A stretch of DNA of 64,000 nucleotides from contig MPNW01000013.1 of the NCBI GenBank assembly GCA_011800805.1, positions 167,202 through 231,201 of the forward strand. The letters run 5' to 3'. How positions within the stretch are numbered: position 1 is the stretch's first letter; each line of letters opens with the position of its first letter. The position numbers and the translations under genes are program-made. The notes under the pieces were generated by a model, which worked only from the letters and a program-made list of their open reading frames with translations, had not been told where the DNA came from and searched no databases. Below are positions 1 to 12,200 of the stretch, one piece after another. This stretch comes from Hirudo medicinalis (lineage: Eukaryota > Annelida > Clitellata > Hirudinida > Hirudinidae).

Positions 1-305
1 TGAATAATTATAATTGCATGAATAATTATAATTACATGAATAATTATAATTGCATGAATAATTATAATTACATGAATAATTATAATTACATGAATAATTA
101 TAATTGCATGAATAATTATAAATACATGAATAATTATAATTACATGAATAATTATAAATACATGAATAATTATAATTACATGAATAATTATAATTACATG
201 AATAATTATAATTGCATGAATAATTATAATTACATGAATAATTATAATTACATGAATAATTATAAATACATGAATAATTATAATTGCATGAATAATTATA
301 ATTAT
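1..305. repeat. 18-bp AT-rich tandem repeat (minisatellite)
   Basis: About 17 head-to-tail copies of an 18-bp unit (atgaataattataattac). Most differences are single changes at two positions, giving 'ttgc', 'ttac' or 'atac' endings. The unit length is a multiple of three, so the array stays open in one frame and reads as a repetitive Met-Asn-Asn-Tyr peptide; this is a by-product and not a gene. The array reaches the left window edge, so its full length is unknown. Confidence 0.95.
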
Positions 306-440
306 CGTCATGAATTGATTAGTCAGCACTCTCTCATCCTTTCATCTTCAGCTTCAGATCGTGATTGCCTCGATGATAAATATTCATGAATGCTTATAAA
401 TATTAATGTTGCTTACACCTCTTCATTATTAATAATTAGC

Positions 441-488
441 AGTGATGATGACGACGATGACGATGATGACGATGGCGACGATGAAGAT
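441..488. repeat. (GAT/GAC)n microsatellite
   Basis: A short imperfect trinucleotide tract of gatgatgacgacgatgac type. From here to about 1060 I see no supportable gene, only AT-rich sequence. Confidence 0.8.
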
Positions 489-1084
489 AACCACAGTGCA
501 TTCGATTCGATGGCCTGTGGATTAACAGGGCCACCTTTTAAGGAGAGAGACAGTGACGAGGCGAGTGAGTGAAACCAAAAGACGGGGGGCGTCTATAAAA
601 GCGATGAGGTGGTGACTTCTCCATGGTCTTGTCATGGAAAGTTGTCAAACAAAGTTTCCCAGTCTCCGTGACAATACCTGCGATGGTATCTCGTTGTCCG
701 TGTAGTTATAAATTATAATAACCTCATTAGCATATTTGAATATTCCGGACTGTGATAATTAGTCGTTGATGAGCATAATTTAAGCAAGATTAACAATAAT
801 TAACAATAGACAAGAACTTAAATATTGTGGTAGTTACTTGAGTCGTACAAGGGGGCAGTCTTTGAAGTCGGATCGAAATCTCAAGTCATCGAAAGACCAT
901 AAAAGCGCATGATAACTCCCGCTATTATTTCCATCGTTTCCTGCATCTTCCTCGTCCTCGCCTTCTTCTTCGTCTTCAACTCCGCTTATGTCATCGACTA
1001 CAGCGTCATAGGATACAAGTATCCAAAGGTTAGAATGATACATTTATGTAGGGCCTCTCCTGTACTCAAATAAAAGACAGCGAC

Positions 1085-1225
1085 CTGCCGGGTTTCGAAC
1101 CCCATAGCTTCGAGTGTACATGGATGCAGTCATGTCCGGTGATAAGTGATAATAAAATGCATTCATGCCAATACCCTTCAGGAACTGGAGGAGAGCAGGC
1201 CGAGTGGTTTACGGGGTGGAGCTCA
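1085..1225. repeat. tRNA-like fragment (decayed SINE candidate)
   Basis: On the minus strand, 1087-1100 reads ggggttcgaaaccc, which fits the RNA polymerase III B-box GGTTCGANNCC. About 110 bp away the plus strand has an A-box-like ggccgagtggttta (about 1199-1212). The two boxes face opposite ways and lie too far apart for one tRNA gene. This may be a rearranged SINE remnant, or the match may be chance. Confidence 0.3.
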
Positions 1226-1659
1226 GTGCCCCATATCACACCTCCGTCCATTTGTGTGATTACCTGTATTGCACGTCATGTGGCGTGCTAGTTGTCACCT
1301 TGTCTCAGGAATGAATGTTAACGATGGTAGTTCGAGATATGTTGAACTTTTTTTTCGACTGCTTCATAATTATGTTCATGATTCATAATTTCATAATTCA
1401 TAATTATGTTTGTTTCATTAATAATCATTTTTAATCGTTATTATGATTCATAAATTCATAATTATGTTTGTGGTTCATAATTTCATAATTCATTTACAAA
1501 TGTTTGATCAATTGATTAATTTTATTTATTTAAATAATGGCAATGAATCGATTTGATAAACTCCAGGATTACTTATGATTACTAATAATAACAGTAACAA
1601 TGATTATGTTATTAACGATAACGTTTTACATATATTGTAAATAATAATAATAAAACATT

Positions 1660-1711
1660 AGCAATAATAATAATAATAATAATGACAATAATAATAGTAA
1701 TAATGATGATG

Positions 1712-1743
<32 letters not shown>

Positions 1744-1751
1744 GATGGTGG

Positions 1752-1814
<63 letters not shown>

Positions 1815-1900
1815 CGACGAATAATACGATGACGATGATGATGATGATTATTATTATTTTTTAGTATTTTTATTTATTATTATTATTATCATCATTATCA

Positions 1901-1965
<65 letters not shown>

Positions 1966-1967
1966 GT
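1660..1967. repeat. Compound AAT / GAT / TTA microsatellite
   Basis: An (AAT)n stretch is followed by a long (GAT)n tract at about 1703-1812 and then a (TTA)n tract at about 1868-1965. All six frames stay open as homopolymeric peptides, so the open frames here have no coding meaning. Confidence 0.95.
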
Positions 1968-2436
1968 GATGATGATAATGTCCTCCGAACACACGAAACA
2001 TCATTCTTCTGCCCAGCCCTTGCCCCAGTGAAAAGCCTCGTCCTGAATACCCCCTTATATCGTACCCTTGATTTACTATCACCTGACATAATAGGCTCAC
2101 CACACCTGTATTACCGGGACCCGCGATGCAGGTAACAGACACCGACCAGTCTGTGGTTGGGCTGTTCTAAACAAGTCTCTACACGTAGCGCCATAAATTT
2201 CCCTTTGCCCCCTACCTGGCGCTAGTGGAGCTAGTGGCTGAGAGGTGCTATGGTCGATCCATAGCCACTCGAAACGGAGTTGAACTTACCTGGGATGGGG
2301 GGATGGGGGGTGGTGGCGGGAGCTATTCTACCTGTAAAGGGCAATCTGTGGAAATTTCAGAAATGTGTTTTAATTCCTTCGGGTATGAAAGTTCCGAGAA
2401 GGATTGATCGAACGAAGAAGAAATAAATATTTACCA

Positions 2437-2737
<301 letters not shown>

Positions 2738-2759
2738 TCATCATCATCAGCGACTGAGG

Positions 2760-4730
2760 TCTCGTGACTACGAGGTTGCAGGTGCAAACGTTTCCATGTT
2801 TCCATGTCCGTGGTTCCAATCACCATCTTATCTCCTGCTATCACCATTCAAAATCATCTTCATCATCATCGTCGTCATCGTCATCGTCACGTCGTCTTCA
2901 TCACCACGGTTCATGGTTGTCATTGTGATTATTGAAATCTCACGCTCACAAGTGAACATGTTCAATCAATGGGTTGAAAAACAATCACAATCAACCCGAA
3001 TAATCAACCAGTCCACGAACGCAAAAGGCAAGCAAAGAAATGTCAGCGGGTTTGTGCCTCTTGTTCGTTCCAACAAATGACTCTGCAACTGCAAAGATAG
3101 CAACGGTACTTGTAGTCATGGCGACACCGGCTTCAAAAGCAGCTGTGCCACTTAAGGATAGCCGGCATTAGCTTCACAGGCAGGTACCTGCCGTGGTCCT
3201 ACTATTTAAAGCGGCTATGGCTTCAAAACGGTTGAAGCGGTTGAAGTCAAAGCGATAGTGGCGGCAGAAGCGACTGCAGCGATCGTGCATCGTGGAGACG
3301 GCCGACCACCAAGGGGGCAGACCACTGAGAGGGCCTAACAGGCACATAATTGAATTAAAGAAAATCCATTCTTTTGACCTCTGAAAATTAATTGATATTT
3401 TCAAGCCATAAATCTTTTTCAACCTGTGTGCTGAGTGGTAAATGTTTTTTGTTATTTTAACCATTTTTAACAAAAATAATTTTATTCCTTCAATTTCTTA
3501 GAATAGATTGATCAGAATTACATTATTAATATTTTTATTTATTATTATTATTATTATTACTCAATGATGACATTATTATGATATAAATTATGAAGTAATT
3601 TCTATGGAGTCCAAATTGAATAATAATGCATTCGTGCTGGTCATGAAATGCATTGGTGAATTGATGAAAATTATTTGTGCGAGCAGCGTTAAGTCTAATA
3701 AATGCATCTACCTAATGAGGTAGGATTTTAGGCTGACGTGTCATTCACGACCACAAAATATTCCGCTGAATGTAAGCAATTTTAAGGTCAATTATGTATT
3801 AATTAACAATTATTAATGTGTGATAATTGATAATTAAGATAATACGATAATACAATGCGATATAAATTTGATCATAAATTGAATCTTAGTGCTTGATGGT
3901 TTTTCTAATTGAAATAAATAGTTATTTATTAATTATTAATGTTATCATTATTATTATTATCATTATTGTTGTTGTTGTTGTTGTTATTTATTAAGATTAA
4001 TAATGGCAATAATAACAACAAACATTATAATAAGACTAATAATTAAGAAAGGAACAATATTATCAGAGCTACAAATAAGCACTGCGAATTGACCAATCGC
4101 TCGAGGGGCTAACACTGCCTACTAATGAGAGGCCAGGATTAAATTGAAACTGACGAATCAGAAGAGCCCTCAAACCATCCAAGGAGTTTGGGGTCAAAGA
4201 TTAGATTGAGCTCCTTGGTGCAAAACCTGGCCTATTGAAATCCCTGTGGATTACTGGATCAGGATTCTGTTTCGTATGATGGAGATGGTCAGCCAATGAA
4301 GGTGGGTCGGCAAATTGGGGCATGGTCCACCCTCAGCCCCTACCCCTTCCACCTCAGCCTCAATAGGGTAGATGGACGGAATGAGTGGTGTGGAGAACGG
4401 AATTTTCTTAAGATTTTGGGCATTTCGGATGCAGCAATAGGTGAATTATGAGCCCCCATAAATTACTTCTCTAAGGCATTAAGTTGATCGATGATTGAAA
4501 TTGTTATAGAGAATTATTAAAGGCCAATTTGCATTCTGATCTGCATGTCCGCGTTCGTCGAACATTCCCCGTGGCCCTCAGGGATCGTGATCTCGAGACG
4601 CCCCCCACCTCTCCGCGGGGTTGTTTCTTATTTTAGCGCATCATTCTTTATTATGGGGCGAGCACGAAGTCCGAGTTATTTATGAAGCCTGGTAGCGCGG
4701 GGTGTCTAATAAAAGCATAATAGCAATGGT
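2760..4730. other. Non-coding AT-rich stretch, no gene seen
   Basis: Contains short (TTA)n runs near 3537-3560 and 3945-3965 and a (TTG)n run near 3967-3985. I found no exon with family similarity, splice signals and consistent phase on either strand. Confidence 0.6.
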
Positions 4731-4732
4731 AA

Positions 4733-4772
4733 TAGTAATAATAATATAATAATAATGATGACGAAGATGATG

Positions 4773-4808
<36 letters not shown>

Positions 4809-4952
4809 TTCACCAACATCATCATCATCGCCGACGTCGTCATTATCATCACTACCACCACCATCAGTAGCAGTAGCACCGTTATCATCATTATAATAAA
4901 AATTAGAATAATAATAATAAAAATTATAATAATAATAATAATAATATAAATA
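4733..4952. repeat. (AAT)n / (CAT)n microsatellite cluster
   Basis: Two (AAT)n tracts, at about 4733-4808 and 4905-4950, flank a CAT/CGT/CAC mixed block. Open frames on both strands are low-complexity artefacts. Confidence 0.9.
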
Positions 4953-5339
4953 GTGGATGCCTGAATAATAAAATATAATAATGAATTCAAGACTTGAACA
5001 AATAAATAATAAAATTATTAAACAAATTTCCTAAATATTACGCATAATAACGTTCCGTGCAATCGGAGTCGGGAAATCCGAGAACCCATTCCCCATTGAA
5101 GCGTTGAGACCACCTGAGGTGAGAAAATGGAAGGAAAGTGTTTTTATTCATTAACTCAAAAATTGATCACGTGACCACGCGGCATTCAGGTAAGCTCTTT
5201 TGAGGGGCTTTAGAAGCCAATCACCTTCAATTAACCGATATTTTTCGATGATTTTCCTTCAATTCATATTTAATTCCGTAAAATATTATGTTATCAATGT
5301 ATTATTCAGGTGGAGGTTGGCTTCGCTTTAATTAGACTC

Positions 5340-5512
5340 GCGTTTAAATTTCATTCATTTATATTTAAAATGCAATTTCGTTCATTTTTATTTAAAATGC
5401 AATTTCGTTCATTTATATTTAAAATGCAATTTCGTTCATTTATATTTAAAATACAATTTTATTCATTTTTATTTAAAATGCAATTCAATTTATTTAAGTT
5501 TAAAATACAATT
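5340..5512. repeat. 27-bp tandem repeat
   Basis: About six copies of a 27-bp unit containing 'ttcatttatatttaaaatgc'. The copies drift gradually, and the last ones (5455-5512) are the most diverged. The period is a multiple of three, so the array reads as a nine-residue repeated peptide on the plus strand. There is no other coding support. Confidence 0.9.
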
Positions 5513-5714
5513 TAATCACCCTCCTAAACAAGCACAAACAACGTGTGCGGGGGTCGTCCAAAAATGGACAATTACTTTCTATTTAATTACACTCATTTTT
5601 TGCTCGAGTGCCTCCTCCCATTACGACGGTTTCTATGGCAACCGACCGACCAAACGAGAGGACGTTGGACTTAGGGTGGGGGAGAAGGGGGTTAGGGGCG
5701 TATGGCTGCCTGGG

Positions 5715-5822
5715 GATGGGCGGATGAATGGATGGATGAACGGACGGATGAATTGATGGACGGACGGATGGGTGAAAGGATGGATGGAAAAGAATGTATA
5801 ATGGGATGGATGGATGGATAGA
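5715..5822. repeat. Degenerate (GGAT)n / (GACG)n tetranucleotide tract
   Basis: A run of ggatggatgaacggacggatg type, purine-rich on the plus strand. It is a diverged tetranucleotide microsatellite. Confidence 0.8.
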
Positions 5823-5839
5823 AATGGAATCCAGCGGAC

Positions 5840-7230
5840 TTTTCCAAGTGTCACAGATATGACTTCATGACGATGACTTGACTGATGTGTCCATTCGAAC
5901 TGGAGCTCATTTGCAGCAAGCGTCACCATGGAGACTGATGAACATGGAGGCAGAAATGAATCTGGAAAGGAAATTAATGAAGGAGCGGGTCGGAGGAGAG
6001 GCGCAAAAATATCCAATAACCGGAAATGGCCCGAAAAATTTAGTGTCTTCTGTCATCCGCTACCGAATGGCTTAGTTTCCGATTGATTGTGAGATTTGTG
6101 ATGGGTGGCTGATAGATTGTATCATTCTTACTCAGGGTCGAGAACAGAAATTTCCAATGTTATAATAGATTTGGTAATGGAAAAGAAAAAATGAAAGGTC
6201 ATGATTGTAATAATTTAAAATTTTAAAACCCGGGCTGCCAATTGCCAACCTCCTGGGCACTTGCCCCCCCCCCTCTCCTTTCGGCGGCTCTGTGCATACT
6301 CTGATGATTTCATGATTTCATCCACTGCTGATAAAAGATTCCACGCTCATCAGACGAATCGATCACGTGACTACCGAATCAGGTAGGCGCTTTGAAACTT
6401 TCAACTTGAAAGTCTCGTGAATGGGGGTCTTTTATTGAAGTAAATGTGAGGCAATTTACTGCCATGCTGAGACATCGAGCTGAGCTAACAAACATGTAAA
6501 TAAATGTTTAAGTTAAAAGCATTTCCATGTTTTGGAAGCTCGTCCTCTTCTTCGTCCTCCTCATCTTCATCCTCGTCCTCATCCTCATCCTCCTCCGAAC
6601 GTTTGCATCGAAAGAAATTATCCGACATGAAAATCCACGTGTTTCCGACATGATGACTTCCGAATGGACAATCAAGATGGCGAGACAATTTCTGAAATTT
6701 TAAAACATTTCAAACTCGCACTGTCTTCGTCATCGTCATCATCGCCATCATCATCATCGTCGTCGTGGTCGTCATCATCATCATCAATCATCATCATCGT
6801 CATAATAATAATCGTCGTTATAAACATCACCACCACCATCGTCATCACCTTTGATTACTTCTTATCATCATCTTCATTCGTTTTTTTGCGTTCATTAATT
6901 CATCCTAATCCGTCAAAATCCACTGCTTCCGTGGAGTATTTCCGCTCCTTTAATCATAAAACTGTCTTTGAATTTTCGTGCATTTACGAGAATTAAGGAG
7001 AAAACATGGGAATTTAGAAAAGAAACGATCAAAATAATCATAATTATAACTTTAAAAATCGTAATAAAAAATCTGTATGTTAACAGAGACAGCAATTTTA
7101 GGTTGATTGGTTCCGAATCCGATCCTCGATTGTCATGTCCGATCGGGAGAGATGCATTCCACATTTGAACATCCCTGGCGGAGGATTTAGTTTTCTCGAT
7201 TGATTAGTTCCACTTTTGTTTGATCATTCT
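5840..7230. other. Non-coding stretch with low-complexity tracts
   Basis: Holds a (TCATCC)n tract at about 6540-6597 and a CAT/CGT mixed tract at about 6723-6850. I see no credible exon. Confidence 0.55.
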
Positions 7231-7642
7231 CATGTTACATGACATTCTGCCTCCCGAAATGTCATTCCAAAGGCCGCCGAATGTGCTTAGATCGACAGGC
7301 AGTTGTTGATCATTCTGAGCGCATTCTGTCGGTCTCACTGCAATGCGAATGCAGTAACAACAACAAACTGCTTAATCTTTCACTGCGAGAGAAAACACTT
7401 GCGCTTGGACACTTCTTGTTTGACTTAATGTCAAAGACAACGAGAAGAGGCCTCTGACGTTAATTACATGTACATGTTAATTACATGTACGACCTCCCAC
7501 AGGAGCAGGCGGTCTCCATCCACTGACCAATCAATTAGACTGTTACATGAATAATATATCGACGCAGTTGACGGACAACTCATGCGTATACTCCCTCTGG
7601 ACTAAGGTCACAATAATAATTCCAGCGTCTTATACATGCAGA

Positions 7643-7842
7643 GAACATGCAGGCCTCCTGAGATGTGCAAAAGAAGACACAAAAGATTCTTCGAGTGCAA
7701 GTGCCCTGATGACAGACCCGCCTGCTCCTCTCCGCACGACACCTGGGGCCAAAGGTCATTCAGAAATTGGGGTGAAGGTCACTGCACCGCCGGGGTCTCG
7801 CCAGAGGGGAGACAATGGTTCCAACCGCGCAGTGCGAGATGA
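7643..7842 (+). CDS. Candidate last exon of an unidentified Cys-rich protein
   Basis: An acceptor-like 'tacatgcag' opens a frame of about 66 codons ending in TGA at 7840-7842. It has six cysteines, with segments FFECKCPDD and RNWGEGHC, and is rich in Trp and Arg. An AATAAA lies at 7988-7993, about 145 bp past the stop, which suits a terminal exon. A second Cys-rich open segment just upstream (about 7239-7345, with CxxxCHxxGRRMC and QCEC) could be another exon, but I cannot join the two in phase with confidence. I do not recognise the family. An overlapping frame (7547-7864) is open too, so this could be chance. Low confidence. Confidence 0.25.
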
Positions 7843-7986
7843 CAGCTCCAAAGGTCACCAGTGAGGATTCGTCACCACTTATGACTCATCAGTTCCCTGG
7901 TGATGTCGTTGTCATCGACGGCGTATATTTTTCCGATTCTTGTAATATGTTGTAAATTGAACGAGCTCAATGTTGAATCTGTCGTT

Positions 7987-8000
7987 AAATAAATTTATTT
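7987..8000. terminator. Palindromic poly(A) signal serving both strands
   Basis: The sequence aaataaatttattt carries AATAAA on the plus strand (7988-7993) and on the minus strand (7994-7999). It lies downstream of the BRPF stop at 9207 on the minus strand and of the candidate plus-strand exon ending at 7842. A shared 3' end for convergent genes is an inference. Confidence 0.45.
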
Positions 8001-8236
8001 CAAAAAAAAAGAAAAATAAAACAAAAGTCATAGAAAAAAAAAGGATAAGAGGGAGATGTTAGGGGAGCATGGCAGGGTACAGCAATGTACAGCTCAACAT
8101 TCTCATCAACATGTCCCCAATCACCCCCGAGGTGAACTCATCATCGCAATCGAAACAACGTTTTGAGGGGAGAAGGTCTAACAATGGTAACAGTTAATTT
8201 ATGCCACACCCACCTGTGGCAAGGGCGGCCGACCTC

Positions 8237-8366
8237 CTACAGCGAATGACCATTTTCGACTCTAAAACATCGTTTCAAATCAAAGCTTTCAAAAGAGTCG
8301 ACACCGTCAAAAGCCTCCACAAACAACTCGCTCGTAAACCACACTTGGAATTCCCCAAACTTAAAA
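8237..8366 (-). pseudogene. PWWP-like C-terminal fragment (possible exon or remnant)
   Basis: A strong polypyrimidine acceptor (tttttttattttttaag, minus strand) precedes about 42 codons ending in TAG at 8237-8239. The segment FGEFQVWFTSELFVEAFDG has the spacing of the second half of a PWWP domain (VxFF..xxWxxxxxL..F.G). BRPF proteins normally end with a PWWP, and this lies 0.8 kb past the BRPF stop on the same strand. I could not find the first half (the WAK..GYPxxPA part) between 8400 and 9206. It may be the last exon of an alternative BRPF transcript, a relic, or chance. Confidence 0.25.
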
Positions 8367-9206
8367 AATAAAAAAACATGGTTTTTATTTATGTGCCAAC
8401 GTTTTACCATCATTCGCACACCGATGCGGGCTTCTGAACCCGACGTAATCGGGGGGGTCGACCATTCACCTCCGAAGGGAGAGGCCCTCCTCCGATCGGC
8501 CCGAAGCCGATGAAATACCTTCTTGCCGAGGAAATAAATATAATTGCAAAGAGGCAGATTCGTGAGACCACATGTTTCCAACGAATTGGAGATGAACAAA
8601 TCTAAAAGCAGAGACCGTCTGCCCGTCACGAGCACCAAAGCGGTAACAAAAACAAGAGAAATCCCGACCTCCGGGCTCGTCCGAACACAAAGATTCATTT
8701 GACTTTTAAAAATGATCTATCTACATGTTGCAACGACCGTCCAGCAAAACGCACTCGAACAGAATTGGAGAATAGGTGGAACAAATTCTTACATTTTCAA
8801 ATACATTACGTACGAAGCAGCACGTCGTTAAAATGACATTACACGCACGATGAAGCCGAACCGACCTCTCCTGCACCTTCCTCTCGAAATACGGAAAATG
8901 AAATGAAAAGCTTCAAGAAAAACTCTGAGACGTTACGAACGACGACGAGAAGTCACAAGTCCGTCGAGAATTACAAACGAAGCGGCGACGGTGACGAAGA
9001 ACCGACGAGATGATTTCCGACGTGAAGTCGCAACAAGACGACAACTGCGGAGGAAATGCTACGAAATTTTGATGGTCGATCGCATGGTCGAAGATGAAGC
9101 TGTCTCGCGATCGCCGTCGACGATAAAATTCATCACCATGCCGACGTCAGCAGACTCGATTAAATCCAACCTCGGACCAAACACGTAGTCCCCTCCGATC
9201 GAGAAC

Positions 9207-12200
9207 TCATCCCCGATCCTCGTTCGTAGAAAGGTCGCTCTCAGAAGGGGCTCTCGAACCGCTGCCCCGAGTACCCCGTGCGACGAGCCGACCGCAGTCC
9301 GAAGCCGGTTTCGACTCTGCCAGTCGTTCGTCGTCCGTGACTCGATCGCCGGAGGGATTCCTGCAAACGACGGCATTGCTTTCTTCCTGTCCCAACGAAA
9401 CGTCAGGAGGCGAGGAAAGTGCCGGGATCGGAAATTCGCCTTCGACGTCGTTGCCCGACGCTCGCAACCGTTTGTCCCGGCAGTCAGGGTCGGTCGGGGG
9501 AAGCTCGGATGAAGAGAGGATCGAAGAAACAGGAGACGAACTGACCGCAATGGCCTGCGGGGAGAGCGACGGAGGAGAGATGGAAAAGGATGACGACGAC
9601 GATGAGGGAGAGGCAGCAGTCTGAGACGGGGTCAGTCCGTTGGCCATGCTTTCGACAGATGCCATTAGTTCAGCCTTGGAAGTATTTAGATGATTGACTT
9701 GATTCTGACCTGCAAGACCCAACACGGGCATGAACAATATCGGGCGTACCTACGCCGCATGCATGCACGCAAACGATATAACAAAGCGACATTTTATTCG
9801 AAGCGGCCACGATATAGAGATGAAATCAGAACTCTGAGCATCAACACTCACTCTCATCTTCACTGGCCAACACAGGCATCTCCAATCTGCTCCCACTAGT
9901 GGATTCCGAAGTTCCTGTCTTCCTTCTACCCTTCAGAGCTGCCATTTGTCTGTTCAAGTGCTTCAGTTGCCTTGAGTAGGTCTCTGTAGAAGATCAATCG
10001 ACATGACTCATCACCATCATAATCATCATCATCATCTAAGCAATCACCACCAACCACCAACTTCCACCATCACCGTCTGATCACTTTCTAACCTCTAAGA
10101 AATCCAGAGGAAGAATCGAGTTTCTTCTCGACTGATTCGATCTTTGCGACGATGCACGCCAGATGGGTCTCCTTGTTTGTACTCTCTGTCAACGAGGTAC
10201 GGCATTGGCAATGCTCGAGCCCATTATAAGCACACCAGGATGCAATCACCACCATAAACCATGAATTCCATCCCTTCTCCATTCATCATGTCATAATTCA
10301 CCGTCGCCGTCATCACAAATTTCGAGGCAAAACACCCACCTTTATTTTGGCCTCTCCTAGGTTTCCCCGAACGGGTGCCTGGCTCGCCCGACGCGACACT
10401 TCCGTCGCTGTCGTCTGCTAGCGTCGAGTTGAGCTTCCTCAGGGCGTTCAGTTGCTCCTCTGCTTTTCTTGCCTCATTAAGAATGATTTTACCCTGGTTC
10501 GAAAGTTCAAAGTTAATAGATCAAAGAGTAACTTTCGACCCTGAGCAACAATGCAACAATAAAACCAGGAGACGAAGGAATAATTATTGTTTAATTAATT
10601 CGCACCACAAAAACCCACCTGGTTTCTAAGCCTGACCGCGGCATTGTAATAGACGGTGCCCGAGGCATTGTAGGTCATGCAGTTGCTGATGATGAGATCG
10701 ACATCTTCCTCGAACGACCTCACGCTATGGTACTCGTGCCTCTCAATCTTGCCCCTCATTGTGCCCAAGTCCATAGGCTGGCTGATAAAGTCCAGGTAAT
10801 CAGACACCTGACAAACAAAAAAGTGGTTTTAATTTTTCATTTATTTTGGAATTTTAATCTGAAACGAGCAATAAAGTTTAAATGATAATTTACAAATCTT
10901 AACCGACCTCGTCCGTGTCCACTGGCTCTGCAAAAAATTGGTGGTTGTCCTTTTCCTGGAGGAGATCGAGGGCTCTGGTCAATACCGGGGTGAGTGGATC
11001 CAACTTTAGCGAGTACATTCTTGTCTTCACTCTGACCTGGACAATCAAATGGTGACGATAACGATAATGATAAGGACACGAGAACTAAAGAGATATTGAA
11101 TGAAATCTTTGGTTATAAAAAATCACTAAAAAAGTTAATGAAATCTCAGTTATAAGCAGCACTGCAGGTGTTATTGCTCCATTAAGCTGAAAAGCTTTTC
11201 AAGTCCAACTAGAAATCTTTCTCTTATCCATTTTAAATTCGCTCACCTCTTCAAGCTTGCATTCTTCTCTCTGCGTCACGAGTTCGAGAATTTTCTTGAC
11301 CTTAGAAAGGTCTTCCCTCAAATGCTTTGCCCCGCAGAGCTCGTCGTCCGGGGCCCGCCGTTCGTCTCGGCGACAGCAGAAGCCTCGTCCGGCATTTTCT
11401 TTTTCCTGCCCCTTCTGGTGGCAGCGGGCTCGACCGCTGTCGACTCGGTGAGAGGGACGGTTTCCTTTTTTACGTTCAGCAGAACTTTTGCTTCCTTCAG
11501 TCTGAGGTGGTTGACCTTGATGTTCAGTACTTTTTTTGGACTCTCTTCTGGTTCTTTAGAGTAAGAATCGTCGGTTACGGAGGAGAACGACTGGTCGGTC
11601 TTCTTCTCCTCTTCGGACTTTGTGTTGCTGCGCCTCCTCTGAACAGAACCGAAGTAGGTGTAATCGAAGAGGGCCGAAGACATCTTCCTCCTACGTTTTG
11701 ACCTCTTGACGACGTCCCCGCTGCAATCGGTCGCCTGGATTTCTTCTTCTCTGCTCGCATCTTCCGAGACCCCTTCCTCCGGAGCCCCACGACTTTTTCC
11801 AGGGTCGCCATAAAATCTCAACCTTCTGGAAACGCTTCCTGTCCCCAACTTCTTGGATTTTGAACTCAATGGATGATCATCAAACTGTTTGTTGAGTTTC
11901 ATTCTCTTTTTGGGAACATCTTGGGTGGCAAGCTTCCTCTTTCTACTGCCTGCGACGGTATTTCGAGCGTCCCAGTCGTCACCGTCGTCCTCCTCGTCGT
12001 CTTCGTCGGTGTAACGCAAAGGTGATGTCAAATTCGTTACTTCTTTTTTTATGTCGGTGCTGAAGTTCTCATCGTCATCGTCGTTAATGGTTTCCTGCTG
12101 TTCCTAAAATAAATGGATGCTAGAGGTTGAGTAGTTAGAATTAAGTAGAATCACAGAATTTCTGAGCAATTTAATTATTTTTTTATATTTAATTATATAT

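Noticed and set aside
834..1043. Acidic minus-strand open frame of 69 codons
   Set aside because: The composition is partly natural, but there is no similarity, no clear splice signals and no partner exon nearby.
9337..9624. Plus-strand open frame over the last BRPF exon
   Set aside because: It mirrors real minus-strand coding sequence that joins in phase to the rest of BRPF.
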